From Streptomyces sp. Ru73 (GTDB lineage: Bacteria; Actinomycetota; Actinomycetes; Streptomycetales; Streptomycetaceae), in contig NZ_PQSQ01000081.1 in the NCBI RefSeq assembly GCF_002920575.1, positions 1-37,562 of the forward strand: a stretch of 37,562 nt of DNA. The letters are read 5' to 3'. Numbering within the stretch: the first letter of the stretch is position 1; each line of letters opens with the position of its first letter. Below are positions 1 to 7,621 of the stretch, in pieces. Under the pieces are notes generated by a model. That model saw nothing but the letters and a program-made list of their open reading frames with translations, was not told the origin of the DNA and searched no databases. A program made the position numbers and the translations under genes.

Positions 1-289
1 AGATGTTCGCCGCCTCGATGAGCCGCGGGTCGCTGTCGACGTCCAGCCCGTGCGCCTTGCCGATCGGTGCGGCCGTCTCCTGCGCCCGCTCCAGCGGGGA
101 GGCGACGACGTGCGTGATGTCCCGGTCGGCGAGGTGCTCGGCGACCCGGTCGGCCATCTGCCGGCCGAGGTCGGAGAGGTGGTACCCGGGGCGCCGCCCG
201 TAGAGGACGCCATCGGGGTTGTGCACCTCGCCGTGGCGCATCAGGTGGACGACGGTGATCTCGTCACCGCTGCCGTGCGTGCCGCTCAT
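1..289 (-). CDS. Histidine phosphatase family protein, 3'-truncated by the window edge
   Basis: The first 96 residues of a phosphoglycerate-mutase-like (histidine phosphatase) protein are visible, and the C-terminal part lies outside the window. The N-terminus has the family signature VVHLMRHGE (about residues 13-21), whose RHG histidine is the phospho-acceptor, followed by an LYGRRPGYHLSDLGRQMA segment typical of the family. Its ATG overlaps the hemL stop codon by 4 bp (ATGA), so it is very probably co-transcribed and translationally coupled with hemL. The substrate cannot be told from sequence. The call of family is firm; the physiological role is open. Confidence 0.85.
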   Translation of the reverse strand, partial: MSGTHGSGDEITVVHLMRHGEVHNPDGVLYGRRPGYHLSDLGRQMADRVAEHLADRDITHVVASPLERAQETAAPIGKAHGLDVDSDPRLIEAANI

Positions 290-1593
290 GCGGTGGCCTC
301 GGCGGCGGCCCGGGCCGCGGCCGGCAGCGCGGCGGCGATCCGCTCGACGGCCCGCTCGTCGTGCGCGGTGGAGACGAACCACGACTCGAAGGCGGACGGC
401 GGGAGGTAGACGCCCTGGGAGAGCATCGAGTGGAAGAAGGGCGTGAAGCGGAAGGACTCCTGCGCCTTGGCCTTGTCGTAGTCGGTGACGTCCTCGTCCG
501 AGAAGAAGACCGAGAACATGTTGCCCGCGACCTGCACGCGGTGCGCCACGCCCTCCTTGGTCAGCGCCTCGGAGACCAGCCCGCGCAGCTCGGCGGAGAC
601 CGCGTCGACCTTCTCGTACGCCGCGTCGTCCAGCAGCCGCAGCTGCGTGACGCCGGCGGCGGTGGCGATCGGGTTACCGGACAGGGTGCCCGCCTGGTAG
701 ACCGGGCCCGCCGGGGCGAGGTGGGCCATCACGTCGGCGCGGCCGCCGAACGCCGCGGCCGGGAAGCCGCCGCCCATGACCTTGCCGAAGGTCATCAGGT
801 CGGGGCGCACCCCGTCGATGCCGTACCAGCCGGCCTTGCTCACCCGGAAGCCGGTCATGACCTCGTCGGAGATGTACAGCGCGCCGTTGGCGGAGCAGAG
901 GTCCTTCAGGCCCTGGTTGAAGCCGGGGAGCGGCGGGACCACACCCATGTTGCCGGGCGACGCCTCGGTGATCACGCAGGCGATCTGGCCCTCGTGCGCG
1001 GCGAAGGCGGCACGCACGGCCTCGATGTCGTTGTACGGCAGGACGATGGTGTCCCCGGCCTGCGCGCCGGTGACGCCCGGCGTGTCGGGCAGCCCGAAGG
1101 TCGCCACGCCCGAGCCGGCCGCGGCCAGCAGCGCGTCCACGTGCCCGTGGTAGCAGCCGGCGAACTTGATCACCTTGGGCCGGCCGGTGAAGCCGCGGGC
1201 CAGCCGGATCGCGGACATGGTGGCCTCGGTGCCGGAGGAGACCAGGCGGACCTGTTCGACCGGCTCGATCCGGTCGACGATCTCCTCGGCCAGCTCGACC
1301 TCGCCGGCGCCCGGCGTGCCGAAGGACAGGCCGCGGGCGACCGCCGCCTGCACGGCGTCGATGACCTGCGGGTGGGAATGGCCGAGGATCATCGGCCCCC
1401 ACGAGCACACGAGGTCGACGTACTCACGACCGTCGGCATCGGTGAGGTACGGACCGGTACCGGACACCATGAACCGGGGCGTACCGCCCACGGCGCGGAA
1501 CGCGCGCACGGGAGAGTTCACGCCGCCGGGCGTCACGACGGCCGCGCGGTCGAAGAGCGTCTGCGAAACTGGGGCATCGTACGAGTGAGTCAC
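286..1593 (-). CDS. hemL: Glutamate-1-semialdehyde 2,1-aminomutase
   Basis: A PLP-dependent enzyme that converts glutamate-1-semialdehyde to 5-aminolevulinate in the C5 heme/corrinoid pathway, in the cytosol. The 435-aa length is normal for the family. Class-III aminotransferase features are visible: the phosphate-binding SSGTEATM segment (119-126), the ISDEVMTGFR segment with the cofactor aspartate (D243), and MTFGKVMGGG with the Schiff-base lysine (K271). The start is GTG (MTHSYDAPVSQ) with no good Shine-Dalgarno sequence, so the message may be leaderless or use an unclear start. It is followed by a 4-bp overlapping histidine phosphatase gene. Confidence 0.97.
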   Translation of the reverse strand: MTHSYDAPVSQTLFDRAAVVTPGGVNSPVRAFRAVGGTPRFMVSGTGPYLTDADGREYVDLVCSWGPMILGHSHPQVIDAVQAAVARGLSFGTPGAGEVELAEEIVDRIEPVEQVRLVSSGTEATMSAIRLARGFTGRPKVIKFAGCYHGHVDALLAAAGSGVATFGLPDTPGVTGAQAGDTIVLPYNDIEAVRAAFAAHEGQIACVITEASPGNMGVVPPLPGFNQGLKDLCSANGALYISDEVMTGFRVSKAGWYGIDGVRPDLMTFGKVMGGGFPAAAFGGRADVMAHLAPAGPVYQAGTLSGNPIATAAGVTQLRLLDDAAYEKVDAVSAELRGLVSEALTKEGVAHRVQVAGNMFSVFFSDEDVTDYDKAKAQESFRFTPFFHSMLSQGVYLPPSAFESWFVSTAHDERAVERIAAALPAAARAAAEATA

Positions 1594-1892
1594 GCAAGCA
1601 ATGGTCTCAGAGGCGCACGGGGGCGCGCGGCCGGGCGTTTCACACGCCGGTGACGGGGGAGGTCTCTGAGACGATGATCGGGTTGCGCGGCTGAGGCTGC
1701 GAGTGGTCGGGTGGAGATATGCATCGCGGTGGCGAACTGGGCGAAGGGACCGGCGACCGGGGCCCGGAGCGCGCCCGGCGAGGACGCCACCGGCGAGCCG
1801 GGTACAGCGGCGAGCAGGACCGTACGGAGCACGGCGGTGCCGCGACCGGCGGCGCGGCGGACAACAGCGGGACCAGCAGCAGAGGCGGGCGC
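1594..1892. other. Divergent intergenic region between hemL and the next plus-strand gene
   Basis: About 300 bp separate the hemL start from the ATG at 1893. It should hold the hemL promoter and one plus-strand promoter. A short perfect palindrome GTCTC-T-GAGAC lies at 1662-1672, and a related GTCTCAGAG occurs at 1604-1612 close to the hemL start; either could be a regulator site, but this is weak. The frame of the downstream gene stays open back to an ATG at 1719 with moderately coding-like third positions, so part of this stretch may be translated. No RNA gene is seen. Confidence 0.4.
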
Positions 1893-2330
1893 ATGGGGGT
1901 GACGTACAAGTACTTCGGCGCTCCGGACGGCGCCACGGCGGCCCGGGTGCCCATCTCGATGCGCCCCGAGGAGCTGGGCGGCGACGAGCTCGGCATGGGC
2001 GGCATGTTCACCAAGATCAAGCCGGAGACGATGGCCGCCATGGTGCTGACCGGCATCGAGGGCATACCCCTGTCCAAGGTCCCGCCGCTCGAACTGGTCG
2101 TCCTGCACCCCGACTACGCCGTGGTGAAGCTTCCGATGACCGTCGTGGATCCGCTGCGCGGCGTCGGCGAGGAGTCGGTGGGCGCCGCCGCCTTCATCTG
2201 GTCCACCGTCCCCGACCGCGGCGGCCCGCGTGATGCCTTCGCCGTCTACCGCCTCCTGCACGAGTGGCAGGACTTCTCGCACCGTCTGCACGAGGCGGGT
2301 CATCAGGCGTACTGCCTGGTGTGGCCCTGA
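1893..2330 (+). CDS. Conserved-looking hypothetical protein, unrecognised family
   Basis: A 145-aa soluble, acidic protein that starts GVTYKYFGAPDG and ends HEAGHQAYCLVWP. I do not recognise a catalytic motif, signal peptide or membrane segment. The chosen ATG has a GAGG-containing ribosome site about 8 nt upstream. An in-frame ATG at 1719 would add 58 residues of Gly/Arg-rich, low-complexity sequence, but its GGAG is only 2 nt away; third-position G/C in that extension is around 83 percent, so the longer form cannot be excluded. It stands alone between hemL and the cheB-like gene, and nothing in the context assigns a function. Confidence 0.75.
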   Translation: MGVTYKYFGAPDGATAARVPISMRPEELGGDELGMGGMFTKIKPETMAAMVLTGIEGIPLSKVPPLELVVLHPDYAVVKLPMTVVDPLRGVGEESVGAAAFIWSTVPDRGGPRDAFAVYRLLHEWQDFSHRLHEAGHQAYCLVWP

Positions 2331-2448
2331 CCGGCGGACGGCGTGCCGGACGGCCGGCGCAGTCCGGCCCGTACCCCCGCGTCGGCGGCCCTCGCCGCCC
2401 GGTTTTCACTCCGCGCCACGAGGCGGCCGGTCGACTAGGCTCACCGGT

Positions 2449-3078
2449 GTGACGGCAGACGCGCCCGCTCCGGACCACGCCGAGCCCGCACCGGGCCCCT
2501 TCGCCATCGTGGCGGTCGCCTGCTCGGCCGGCGGCATCCGCGCCCTGAGCGTGTTCCTGGAACAGCTGGGCCCTGAGCTGCCCGTACCGGTGCTGGTCGT
2601 CCAGCACCTCGACCCCCGGCACGACACCTACCTGGCCGACATCCTCGCCCGCCGCTCCGCCCTCACCGTCGAGCTCGCGAAGGACGAGGACCGGGTACGG
2701 GCGGGCACGGTCCACCTCGCCCCGCCCGACCACCACCTCCTCATCGGCCCCGGCGGCGTCCTGAAGCTCTCCCGCAGCGAACCGGTGCACTTCGTGCGGC
2801 CCTCCGCCGACCGGCTCTTCGAGTCGGTCGCCGCGGTGTACGGGCCGCGCGCCATCGCCTGCGTGCTCACCGGCACGGGCAGCGACGGGGCGACGGGTGT
2901 CGCCGCGGTGAAGGACCGCGGTGGCACCGTCATCGCCGAGGATCCCCGCACGGCAGAATTCAGGGGGATGCCGGAGGCGGCCGTCGGCGCGGGACTCACC
3001 GACTACGTGCTGCCGCTGGAGGAAATCGCCGCGGTGATCCGCGGCCTGGTCGGAAAACCAAGAGGCGATGATGGGTGA
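2449..3078 (+). CDS. CheB-type protein-glutamate methylesterase, without receiver domain
   Basis: A 209-aa stand-alone CheB methylesterase domain. The catalytic triad is visible: Ser26 in ACSAGG, His53 in VQHLDP and Asp146 in TGTGSDGATG. The family removes methyl groups from glutamyl methyl esters (or deamidates glutamine) of receptor proteins. Classical CheB has an N-terminal phospho-receiver domain, and this one does not; the first 17 residues are a Pro/Ala-rich leader. The GTG start is chosen because upstream in-frame sequence looks non-coding. Its end overlaps the CheR-type gene by about 10 bp, so the two behave as a split version of CheB/CheR fusion proteins. Confidence 0.93.
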   Translation: MTADAPAPDHAEPAPGPFAIVAVACSAGGIRALSVFLEQLGPELPVPVLVVQHLDPRHDTYLADILARRSALTVELAKDEDRVRAGTVHLAPPDHHLLIGPGGVLKLSRSEPVHFVRPSADRLFESVAAVYGPRAIACVLTGTGSDGATGVAAVKDRGGTVIAEDPRTAEFRGMPEAAVGAGLTDYVLPLEEIAAVIRGLVGKPRGDDG

Positions 3079-4936
3079 GAATCGGGAAGTCGAGATCGAC
3101 GAGGGTCTGGAGTCGCTTCTCGGATTCCTCAGAGACGCCCGCGGCTTCGACTTCACCGGCTACAAGCGGTCCTCGCTCGGCCGCCGCATCCGCAAGCGGA
3201 TGGCCGACGTGTCGGCGGACACCTACGACGACTACCGGGACCTGCTGGAGACCAGCTCCGACGAGTTCGGCGCGCTGTTCAACACCATCCTGATCAACGT
3301 CACCTCCTTCTTCCGCGACCCGGAGGCCTGGACCTTCCTCCAGCACGAGGTGCTGCCCGAGCTGCTCTCCCAGGTGGCGCCCGACCGCGAGATCCGGGTG
3401 TGGAGCGCCGGCTGCTCCAGCGGCGAGGAGGCGTACTCCCTGGCGATGATGTTCGCCGAGACGCTGGGCCTGGAGGAGACGCTGCAGCGGGTCAAGATCT
3501 ACGCCACCGACGTGGACGAGGAGGCGCTGCGCGACGCGCGGACCGGCCTGTACGCGGCCAAGGCCCTGGAACCGCTCCCCAACGACCTGCGCGAGCGCTA
3601 CTTCGACCAGAACGGCACGCAGTACAGCTTCCGTCCCGACCTGCGCCGCCGGGTCATCTTCGGCCGCCACGACATCACCCGCGACGCCCCCATCTCCCGC
3701 CTGGACCTGCTGGTCTGCCGCAACACGCTGATGTACTTCAACGTCGAGGCGCAGACGCAGATCGTCGACCGCTTCCATTTCGCGCTGCGCGAGAGCGGCC
3801 ACCTCTTCCTGGGCAAGGCGGAGATGCTGCTCAACGACTCCGACCGGTTCGAGGTCATGAGCATGCGGCAGCGGGTGTTCCGGCGCCGCCCCGGCGACTC
3901 GGGTCTGCCGTACAGCCCGGCGCCGGTGAAGCTGCGCCCGAGCAGCGGCGGCGAGGTCCACTCCATCGCCCGCAACCGCCAGCTGCGCGACCTGATCCTC
4001 GACGCGTCGCCCGCCCCGTCCCTCGCCGTCGACATCGACGGCACCGTAGTGATGATCAACAACAACGCGCGCACCCAGTTCGCGCTGACCGCCAACGACA
4101 TCGGCCGTCCGTTCCAGGACCTGGAGATCTCCTACCGCCCGGTCGAGCTGCGCTCCCTGATCGAGCAGTCCACGCACGAACGCCGGACGCTGCGCGTCAA
4201 CGGTGCCGAACGCCGGGTGGGCGAGGAGACGCAGTACTTCGACATCCTCATCCAGCCGCTGCTGGCCGCCAACGGCATGCCGGCCGCCACCCACATCACG
4301 TTCACCGACGTCACCGTGGCCACGCAGCTGAAGTCGGAGGTCAAGCGGGTGCGGGAGGACCTGGAGACCGCGTACGAAGAGCTGCAGTCCACCAATGAGG
4401 AGCTGGAGACGACGAACGAGGAACTCCAGTCGAGCATCGAGGAGCTGGAGACCACCAACGAAGAACTCCAGTCCACCAACGAGGAGCTGGAGACCACCAA
4501 CGAGGAACTCCAGGCCGGCAACGAGGAACTGGAGACCATGAACGAGGAGATGCGGGTCCGCAGCGAGGAGCTGGACCAGACCCGCGCCTTCCTCGAGGGC
4601 GTCCTGACCAGCATCGCCGCCGGTGTGGTGGTCCTGGACAACGACACCCGGGTCAAGAGCTGGAACCGCGGCGCCGCCGAGCTGTGGGGCCTGCGCCCGG
4701 ACGAGGTGACCGACGAGCCCTTCTTCTCGCTGGACTTCGGGCTGCCCGCCGAGAAGGTGCGGACGATGGTCCACGACTGCCTGGCCGACGGCCGGCGCAC
4801 CGGTCCCGTCGCGCTCCCTGCCGTGAACCGCATCGGCCGCTCCATCCGCTGCACGGTGTCGTGTTCGCCGTTCGACGGCTACAACGGCGGGGTCGTCCTG
4901 CTGATGGAAGAAGTGCGTGACGAAGCCGCCTCCTGA
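3068..4936 (+). CDS. CheR-type methyltransferase with PAS domains and long coiled coil
   Basis: A 622-aa signalling protein. An N-terminal CheR helical domain (about 12-85) is followed by the SAM-dependent methyltransferase fold: VWSAGCSSGEEAYSLA (111-126), YATDVD (145-150) and LLVCRNTLMYF (214-224). A PAS-like domain follows (about 300-425), then a strikingly regular heptad coiled coil built on NEELETT/NEELQST units (about 430-510) and a second PAS domain to the C-terminus. Two adjacent ATGs (3068, 3071) are possible starts. The CheR+PAS+coiled-coil layout matches hybrid CheB/CheR sensory proteins. No kinase domain is seen, so output probably passes through partners. Confidence 0.93.
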   Translation: MMGENREVEIDEGLESLLGFLRDARGFDFTGYKRSSLGRRIRKRMADVSADTYDDYRDLLETSSDEFGALFNTILINVTSFFRDPEAWTFLQHEVLPELLSQVAPDREIRVWSAGCSSGEEAYSLAMMFAETLGLEETLQRVKIYATDVDEEALRDARTGLYAAKALEPLPNDLRERYFDQNGTQYSFRPDLRRRVIFGRHDITRDAPISRLDLLVCRNTLMYFNVEAQTQIVDRFHFALRESGHLFLGKAEMLLNDSDRFEVMSMRQRVFRRRPGDSGLPYSPAPVKLRPSSGGEVHSIARNRQLRDLILDASPAPSLAVDIDGTVVMINNNARTQFALTANDIGRPFQDLEISYRPVELRSLIEQSTHERRTLRVNGAERRVGEETQYFDILIQPLLAANGMPAATHITFTDVTVATQLKSEVKRVREDLETAYEELQSTNEELETTNEELQSSIEELETTNEELQSTNEELETTNEELQAGNEELETMNEEMRVRSEELDQTRAFLEGVLTSIAAGVVVLDNDTRVKSWNRGAAELWGLRPDEVTDEPFFSLDFGLPAEKVRTMVHDCLADGRRTGPVALPAVNRIGRSIRCTVSCSPFDGYNGGVVLLMEEVRDEAAS

Positions 4937-4946
4937 AGGAGGCGGC
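4925..4946 (+). terminator. Hairpin overlapping the cheR-like stop codon
   Basis: A perfect 10-bp inverted repeat GCCGCCTCCT / AGGAGGCGGC with a 2-nt loop. The gene's TGA stop (4934-4936) spans the turn of the hairpin. It could terminate the cheB-cheR message. A -10-like TACTCT (4949-4954) follows immediately and sits 7 nt before the next ATG at 4961, consistent with a leaderless downstream transcript. There is no U-tract, as is usual in high-G+C actinobacteria. Confidence 0.6.
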
Positions 4947-4960
4947 GGTACTCTGCACAC

Positions 4961-5806
4961 ATGGAAACCGGGGGTCCGTCCGGCTACGCGGCGGTCGCGT
5001 GGCACCGCGCCGCATCGGCGCGGGAGCGCGCTGCCCGGGCCGAGGCACAGGCCGAGCGCCAGGAGGCGCTGGCCGCCCGGACCGGATCAGTGGTCCATGC
5101 GCAGATCGCCGCCAGCCACCGCAGGTCGGCAGCGTGCCACCGGTCCTCAGCCGAACTCCAGGAGGCGTACGCCCGCCGGCTCGCCGCGCAGCGCCGGCCG
5201 GAAGAGCCGCCCCCGCCCTTCATGGGCGTGGTCGCGGACGCCTGCGGCACGGACAGCGCGGCGCTGACCCTGATCGGCTCCGACCAGAGCCAGCTCGCGG
5301 TGGCCGCCTCCGACCACGCCTCGCGGGCCGCCCAGGACCTGGAGTACATCCTCGGCGAGGGGCCGTGCCGGGACGCCGCCGCCGGGCGCCGCCGCATCGC
5401 CGCCAGCGGGCGGGACATAGAGCAGCTGTGGCCCTGTTACGGCCCGTCCGTCACGGCACTCGGCTTCGGCGAGGTGATCGCCGTACCCTTGGAGACGCCC
5501 GACGGGTGCCTGGGTTCGCTGGCGGTCTTCGACCCCCGGCCCGGCACTGCCACGGCCGCGGTCTTCACCGAGATCACCGAGGCCCTGGTGCGTACGGTGC
5601 TGCTCGGTCCGGACGCGGACCCCGAGCTCTACGGGGGCACGGACCACCGGGACACCGTGCACCAGGCCGCCGGGATGGTGTCCGTGCAGCACCATTGCCC
5701 GGTGGGTGACGCACTCGCGCTGATCAAGGCAAAGGCCTATGCGGACGGGGTACCCGTCAACGAAATGGCGCTGCGGATCGTGCGTGGTGAATTTCGCCTT
5801 GCCTGA
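4961..5806 (+). CDS. GAF and ANTAR domain-containing protein
   Basis: A 281-aa protein with a basic/alanine-rich N-terminal helix (about 10-80, probably coiled coil), a GAF sensory domain (about 88-215) and a C-terminal ANTAR RNA-binding domain (about 230-278; HQAAGMVSVQHHCPVGDALALIK, shown here as its key part AAGMVSVQ). ANTAR domains bind paired hairpins in mRNA leaders and act as antiterminators. The start ATG lacks a close Shine-Dalgarno sequence but has TACTCT 7 nt upstream, so the transcript may be leaderless. It is one of two adjacent GAF-ANTAR genes directly behind the cheB/cheR pair, suggesting shared signalling. The ligand of the GAF domain is unknown. Confidence 0.88.
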   Translation: METGGPSGYAAVAWHRAASARERAARAEAQAERQEALAARTGSVVHAQIAASHRRSAACHRSSAELQEAYARRLAAQRRPEEPPPPFMGVVADACGTDSAALTLIGSDQSQLAVAASDHASRAAQDLEYILGEGPCRDAAAGRRRIAASGRDIEQLWPCYGPSVTALGFGEVIAVPLETPDGCLGSLAVFDPRPGTATAAVFTEITEALVRTVLLGPDADPELYGGTDHRDTVHQAAGMVSVQHHCPVGDALALIKAKAYADGVPVNEMALRIVRGEFRLA

Positions 5807-5813
5807 GAGGCAA
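5799..5813 (+). terminator. Small hairpin overlapping the stop codon of the first GAF-ANTAR gene
   Basis: TTGCCT-GAG-AGGCAA forms a 6-bp stem with a 3-nt loop, and the TGA stop (5804-5806) lies in it. The stem is short, so this is a weak terminator or attenuator at best. It repeats the arrangement seen at the end of the cheR-like gene. Confidence 0.35.
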
Positions 5814-5862
5814 AGATGGCGCAATGTTCGCGGAGCGCTGCGACTCGCCTGAAGGGGGCGTC

Positions 5863-6594
5863 ATGACGACACCGGCACAACGGATCGCCGATGTGTTCGT
5901 GGAACTGTCCGGAGGAAGCGCGGGCACGCCCTTGGAGGCTCCCGAGCTGCTGGCCAGGCTCGCCCGGTGCGGCCCGCCGCTCCTCGGCGTGCACGCGGTC
6001 GGCACGGTGGCGGCCCTGGACGACCGCGCCGAGCCGCAGGTGGCCGGCTCCGACGACGGGGCGCAGCTGCTGAAGCAGGAGGCGCTGAAGTGGCAGGAGG
6101 GCCCGGGCACCGAAACCCGGCGCAGCGGCCGGCCGCTCCCCTCCATCGCGCTCGGCAGCCGGGCGGCCCTGCGGCGCTGGCCCCGGTACGCACCGCGGGC
6201 GCTGGAGCTGGGGTACACCCACGCCGCCGCCTTTCCGCTGCGGAGCCACGAGCGCCCGCTGGGCGCGCTCGTCCTGCTGAGCTCCCCCGCGGACGGACCG
6301 GTGTCCGAGGAGGCCGGGACGCTCGCCCAGTCCCTCGCGGACTTCACCGCGCTCGCCCTGATACGCGAGCGGGAACTGCAGGAGAGCCGGACGCTGAGCA
6401 GCCAGCTGGAGCACGCGCTGGTCAGCCGGGTGATCATCGAGCAGGCCAAGGGCGTGCTGGCCAACAGCCACGGGATCACCATGGACGCCGCCTTCGCGCT
6501 GCTGCGCGGTTACGCCCGCGCCCACCGCCGGCGGCTCTCCGACGTCGCCCACGAGGTGGTCGACGGCCGGCTGCGGCTCGGCACCGAGGACTGA
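5863..6594 (+). CDS. GAF and ANTAR domain-containing protein (second copy)
   Basis: A 243-aa protein with a GAF-like domain (about 8-170) and a C-terminal ANTAR domain (about 182-236) containing the well-conserved core RVIIEQAKGVLA and SDVAHEVV. ATG 5863 is preferred over an upstream ATG at 5824 because GAAGGGGG lies just before it. It follows the first GAF-ANTAR gene by 56 bp and is probably in the same functional group. The ANTAR core is closer to the family consensus than in its neighbour, so this copy is the better candidate for a working antiterminator. Confidence 0.9.
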   Translation: MTTPAQRIADVFVELSGGSAGTPLEAPELLARLARCGPPLLGVHAVGTVAALDDRAEPQVAGSDDGAQLLKQEALKWQEGPGTETRRSGRPLPSIALGSRAALRRWPRYAPRALELGYTHAAAFPLRSHERPLGALVLLSSPADGPVSEEAGTLAQSLADFTALALIRERELQESRTLSSQLEHALVSRVIIEQAKGVLANSHGITMDAAFALLRGYARAHRRRLSDVAHEVVDGRLRLGTED

Positions 6595-6754
6595 CCGGGC
6601 CGGCCCCCTCCCGCGATTCCCCCTTCCTCCGCGCCCGGCACGCGCACGTGAGCGACCGTACGGATCTCACGGGCACGATTCGTCCCACGGGCACGTTGAG
6701 CATCACGACGGACCCCACCGCACCGGCCGCCCGGGCCGGTCCGCGCCGTCAACT

Positions 6755-6770
6755 TCTACAAGTGTGTAGA
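6755..6770 (+). promoter_or_regulatory. BlaI-type operator upstream of the terB-like gene
   Basis: The perfect palindrome TCTACA-AGTG-TGTAGA. TACA/TGTA half-sites are typical of BlaI/MecI-family repressors. The identical arms and spacing recur at 8463-8478 in front of the blaI-like gene of this window. A -10-like TAGATT (6767-6772) overlaps the right arm, so a bound repressor would block this promoter; the expected start point near 6779 gives a 5' leader of about 45 nt. Confidence 0.7.
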
Positions 6771-6824
6771 TTTCAGCTCTGCGCAGCCGTGCGCAGCGGA
6801 CGAGGCAGGACGAGGAGAATTCAG

Positions 6825-7280
6825 ATGGCTCTGTGGGACCGGATCAAGGACTCGGCACAGACGATGCAGACCCAGCTGGTCGCGAAGAAGAACGACCTCA
6901 AGAGCGGGGCCTTCCGGGACGCGAGCATGGCGATGTGTGCCCTGGTGGCCGCGGCGGACGGCACCGTCGACCCGTCCGAGCGCCGCCGGGTGGCCCAGCT
7001 GATCATGTCGAACGAGGTGCTGCAGAACTTCCCGGCGGACGACCTGCAGCGCCGCTTCGACGGTTACCTCGACAAGCTCATCGCCGACTTCGACTTCGGC
7101 AAGGTGAGCGTCATGCAGGAGATCGGCAAGGTGAAGAAGAAGCCGGTCGAGGCGCGCGCCGTCATCCAGATCGGCATCGTCATCGGCGGTGCCGACGGCG
7201 ACTTCGACAAGACCGAGCAGGCCGTCGTGCGGGAGGTCTGCTACGCGCTGGACATTCCGCCGGCCGAGTTCGACCTCTGA
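6825..7280 (+). CDS. TerB family tellurite-resistance-type protein
   Basis: A 151-aa helical protein of the TerB superfamily. The paired acidic metal-binding motifs typical of TerB are visible: AAADGTVDPSERR (about 43-55) and GGADGDFDKTEQ (about 122-133). TerB-like proteins occur in stress and metal-associated systems, often at membranes; the exact biochemical role is not established. GAGGAG lies 8 nt before the ATG. A BlaI-type operator overlaps its likely promoter, which ties it to the blaI/M56 pair about 1.8 kb downstream. No other ter genes (terC, terD) are nearby. Confidence 0.9.
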   Translation: MALWDRIKDSAQTMQTQLVAKKNDLKSGAFRDASMAMCALVAAADGTVDPSERRRVAQLIMSNEVLQNFPADDLQRRFDGYLDKLIADFDFGKVSVMQEIGKVKKKPVEARAVIQIGIVIGGADGDFDKTEQAVVREVCYALDIPPAEFDL

Positions 7281-7286
7281 CCGGCA

Positions 7287-7326
7287 GCCGGGCGCGGCCC
7301 GCGGCACTCAGCTGCGGGCCCCCGGC
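7287..7326. terminator. Bidirectional terminator between the convergent terB-like and tatA-like genes
   Basis: An inner stem GGCCCGCGGC (7296-7305) / GCTGCGGGCC (7311-7320) with one G-T-type mismatch is flanked by an outer GCCGGG / CCCGGC pairing. The tatA-like stop codon (7308-7310) lies in the loop. It sits between two convergent genes and could serve both. Confidence 0.55.
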
Positions 7327-7571
7327 TCGCCCTGCGGGCGGGGCGCGTCGTCGTGCGTGCGGGAGCTGATCACGTCGCCGGGCCGGGCGCGGATCGTGCG
7401 CGGCGGCGGACCGTCGTCGTCCGGGTGCACGCCGTCCTTCATCGCCCTGGCCTCGCTCTTCAGGATGCGGGTCGCCTTGCCGGCGGACCGTACGAGATCG
7501 GGCAGCCGCTTGGCCGCGAGCAGCACGATGACAACGATGAGGAGCAGCGCGATCTCACTGATCCCGAACAT
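7308..7571 (-). CDS. TatA/E-like twin-arginine translocase subunit
   Basis: An 87-aa protein with the typical TatA build: a short N-terminal transmembrane helix (MFGISEIALLLIVVIVLL), the hinge residues AAKRLPDLVRS, an amphipathic helix (AGKATRILKSEARAMKD) and a charged disordered tail. TatA oligomers form the conduit for folded proteins across the membrane. The usual phenylalanine-glycine of the hinge is replaced by AA. AGAGGA precedes the ATG. It lies 50 bp after the pentapeptide-repeat membrane protein and is likely in the same transcript, under the BlaI-type operator. It may be an accessory TatA rather than the housekeeping one. Confidence 0.85.
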   Translation of the reverse strand: MFGISEIALLLIVVIVLLAAKRLPDLVRSAGKATRILKSEARAMKDGVHPDDDGPPPRTIRARPGDVISSRTHDDAPRPQGEPGARS

Positions 7572-7621
7572 CCCCGGTCCTCTCTTCCCCCTCCGCGCGG
7601 AGGGCACCATGAGCGTACTGT

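Noticed and set aside
361..1653. Long plus-strand open frame across hemL
   Set aside because: It is antisense to a complete, motif-bearing hemL and has Arg/Gly/His-rich translation typical of G+C-driven shadow frames.
4370..4580. Regular DNA repeats considered as a CRISPR-like or VNTR array
   Set aside because: The 21-bp period is explained by the heptad coding pattern; there are no spacers.
3068..4936. CheB/CheR pair as flagellar chemotaxis genes
   Set aside because: No cheA, cheW, receptor or flagellar genes are in the window, and the organism type suggested is non-motile.
2996..5005. Long minus-strand open frame across the cheR-like gene
   Set aside because: Its repeats mirror the coiled-coil codons of the real gene on the other strand; no domain is recognisable.
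6825..7280. TerB-like gene as part of a full tellurite-resistance (ter) cluster
   Set aside because: No terC, terD or terZ-type gene is present nearby.
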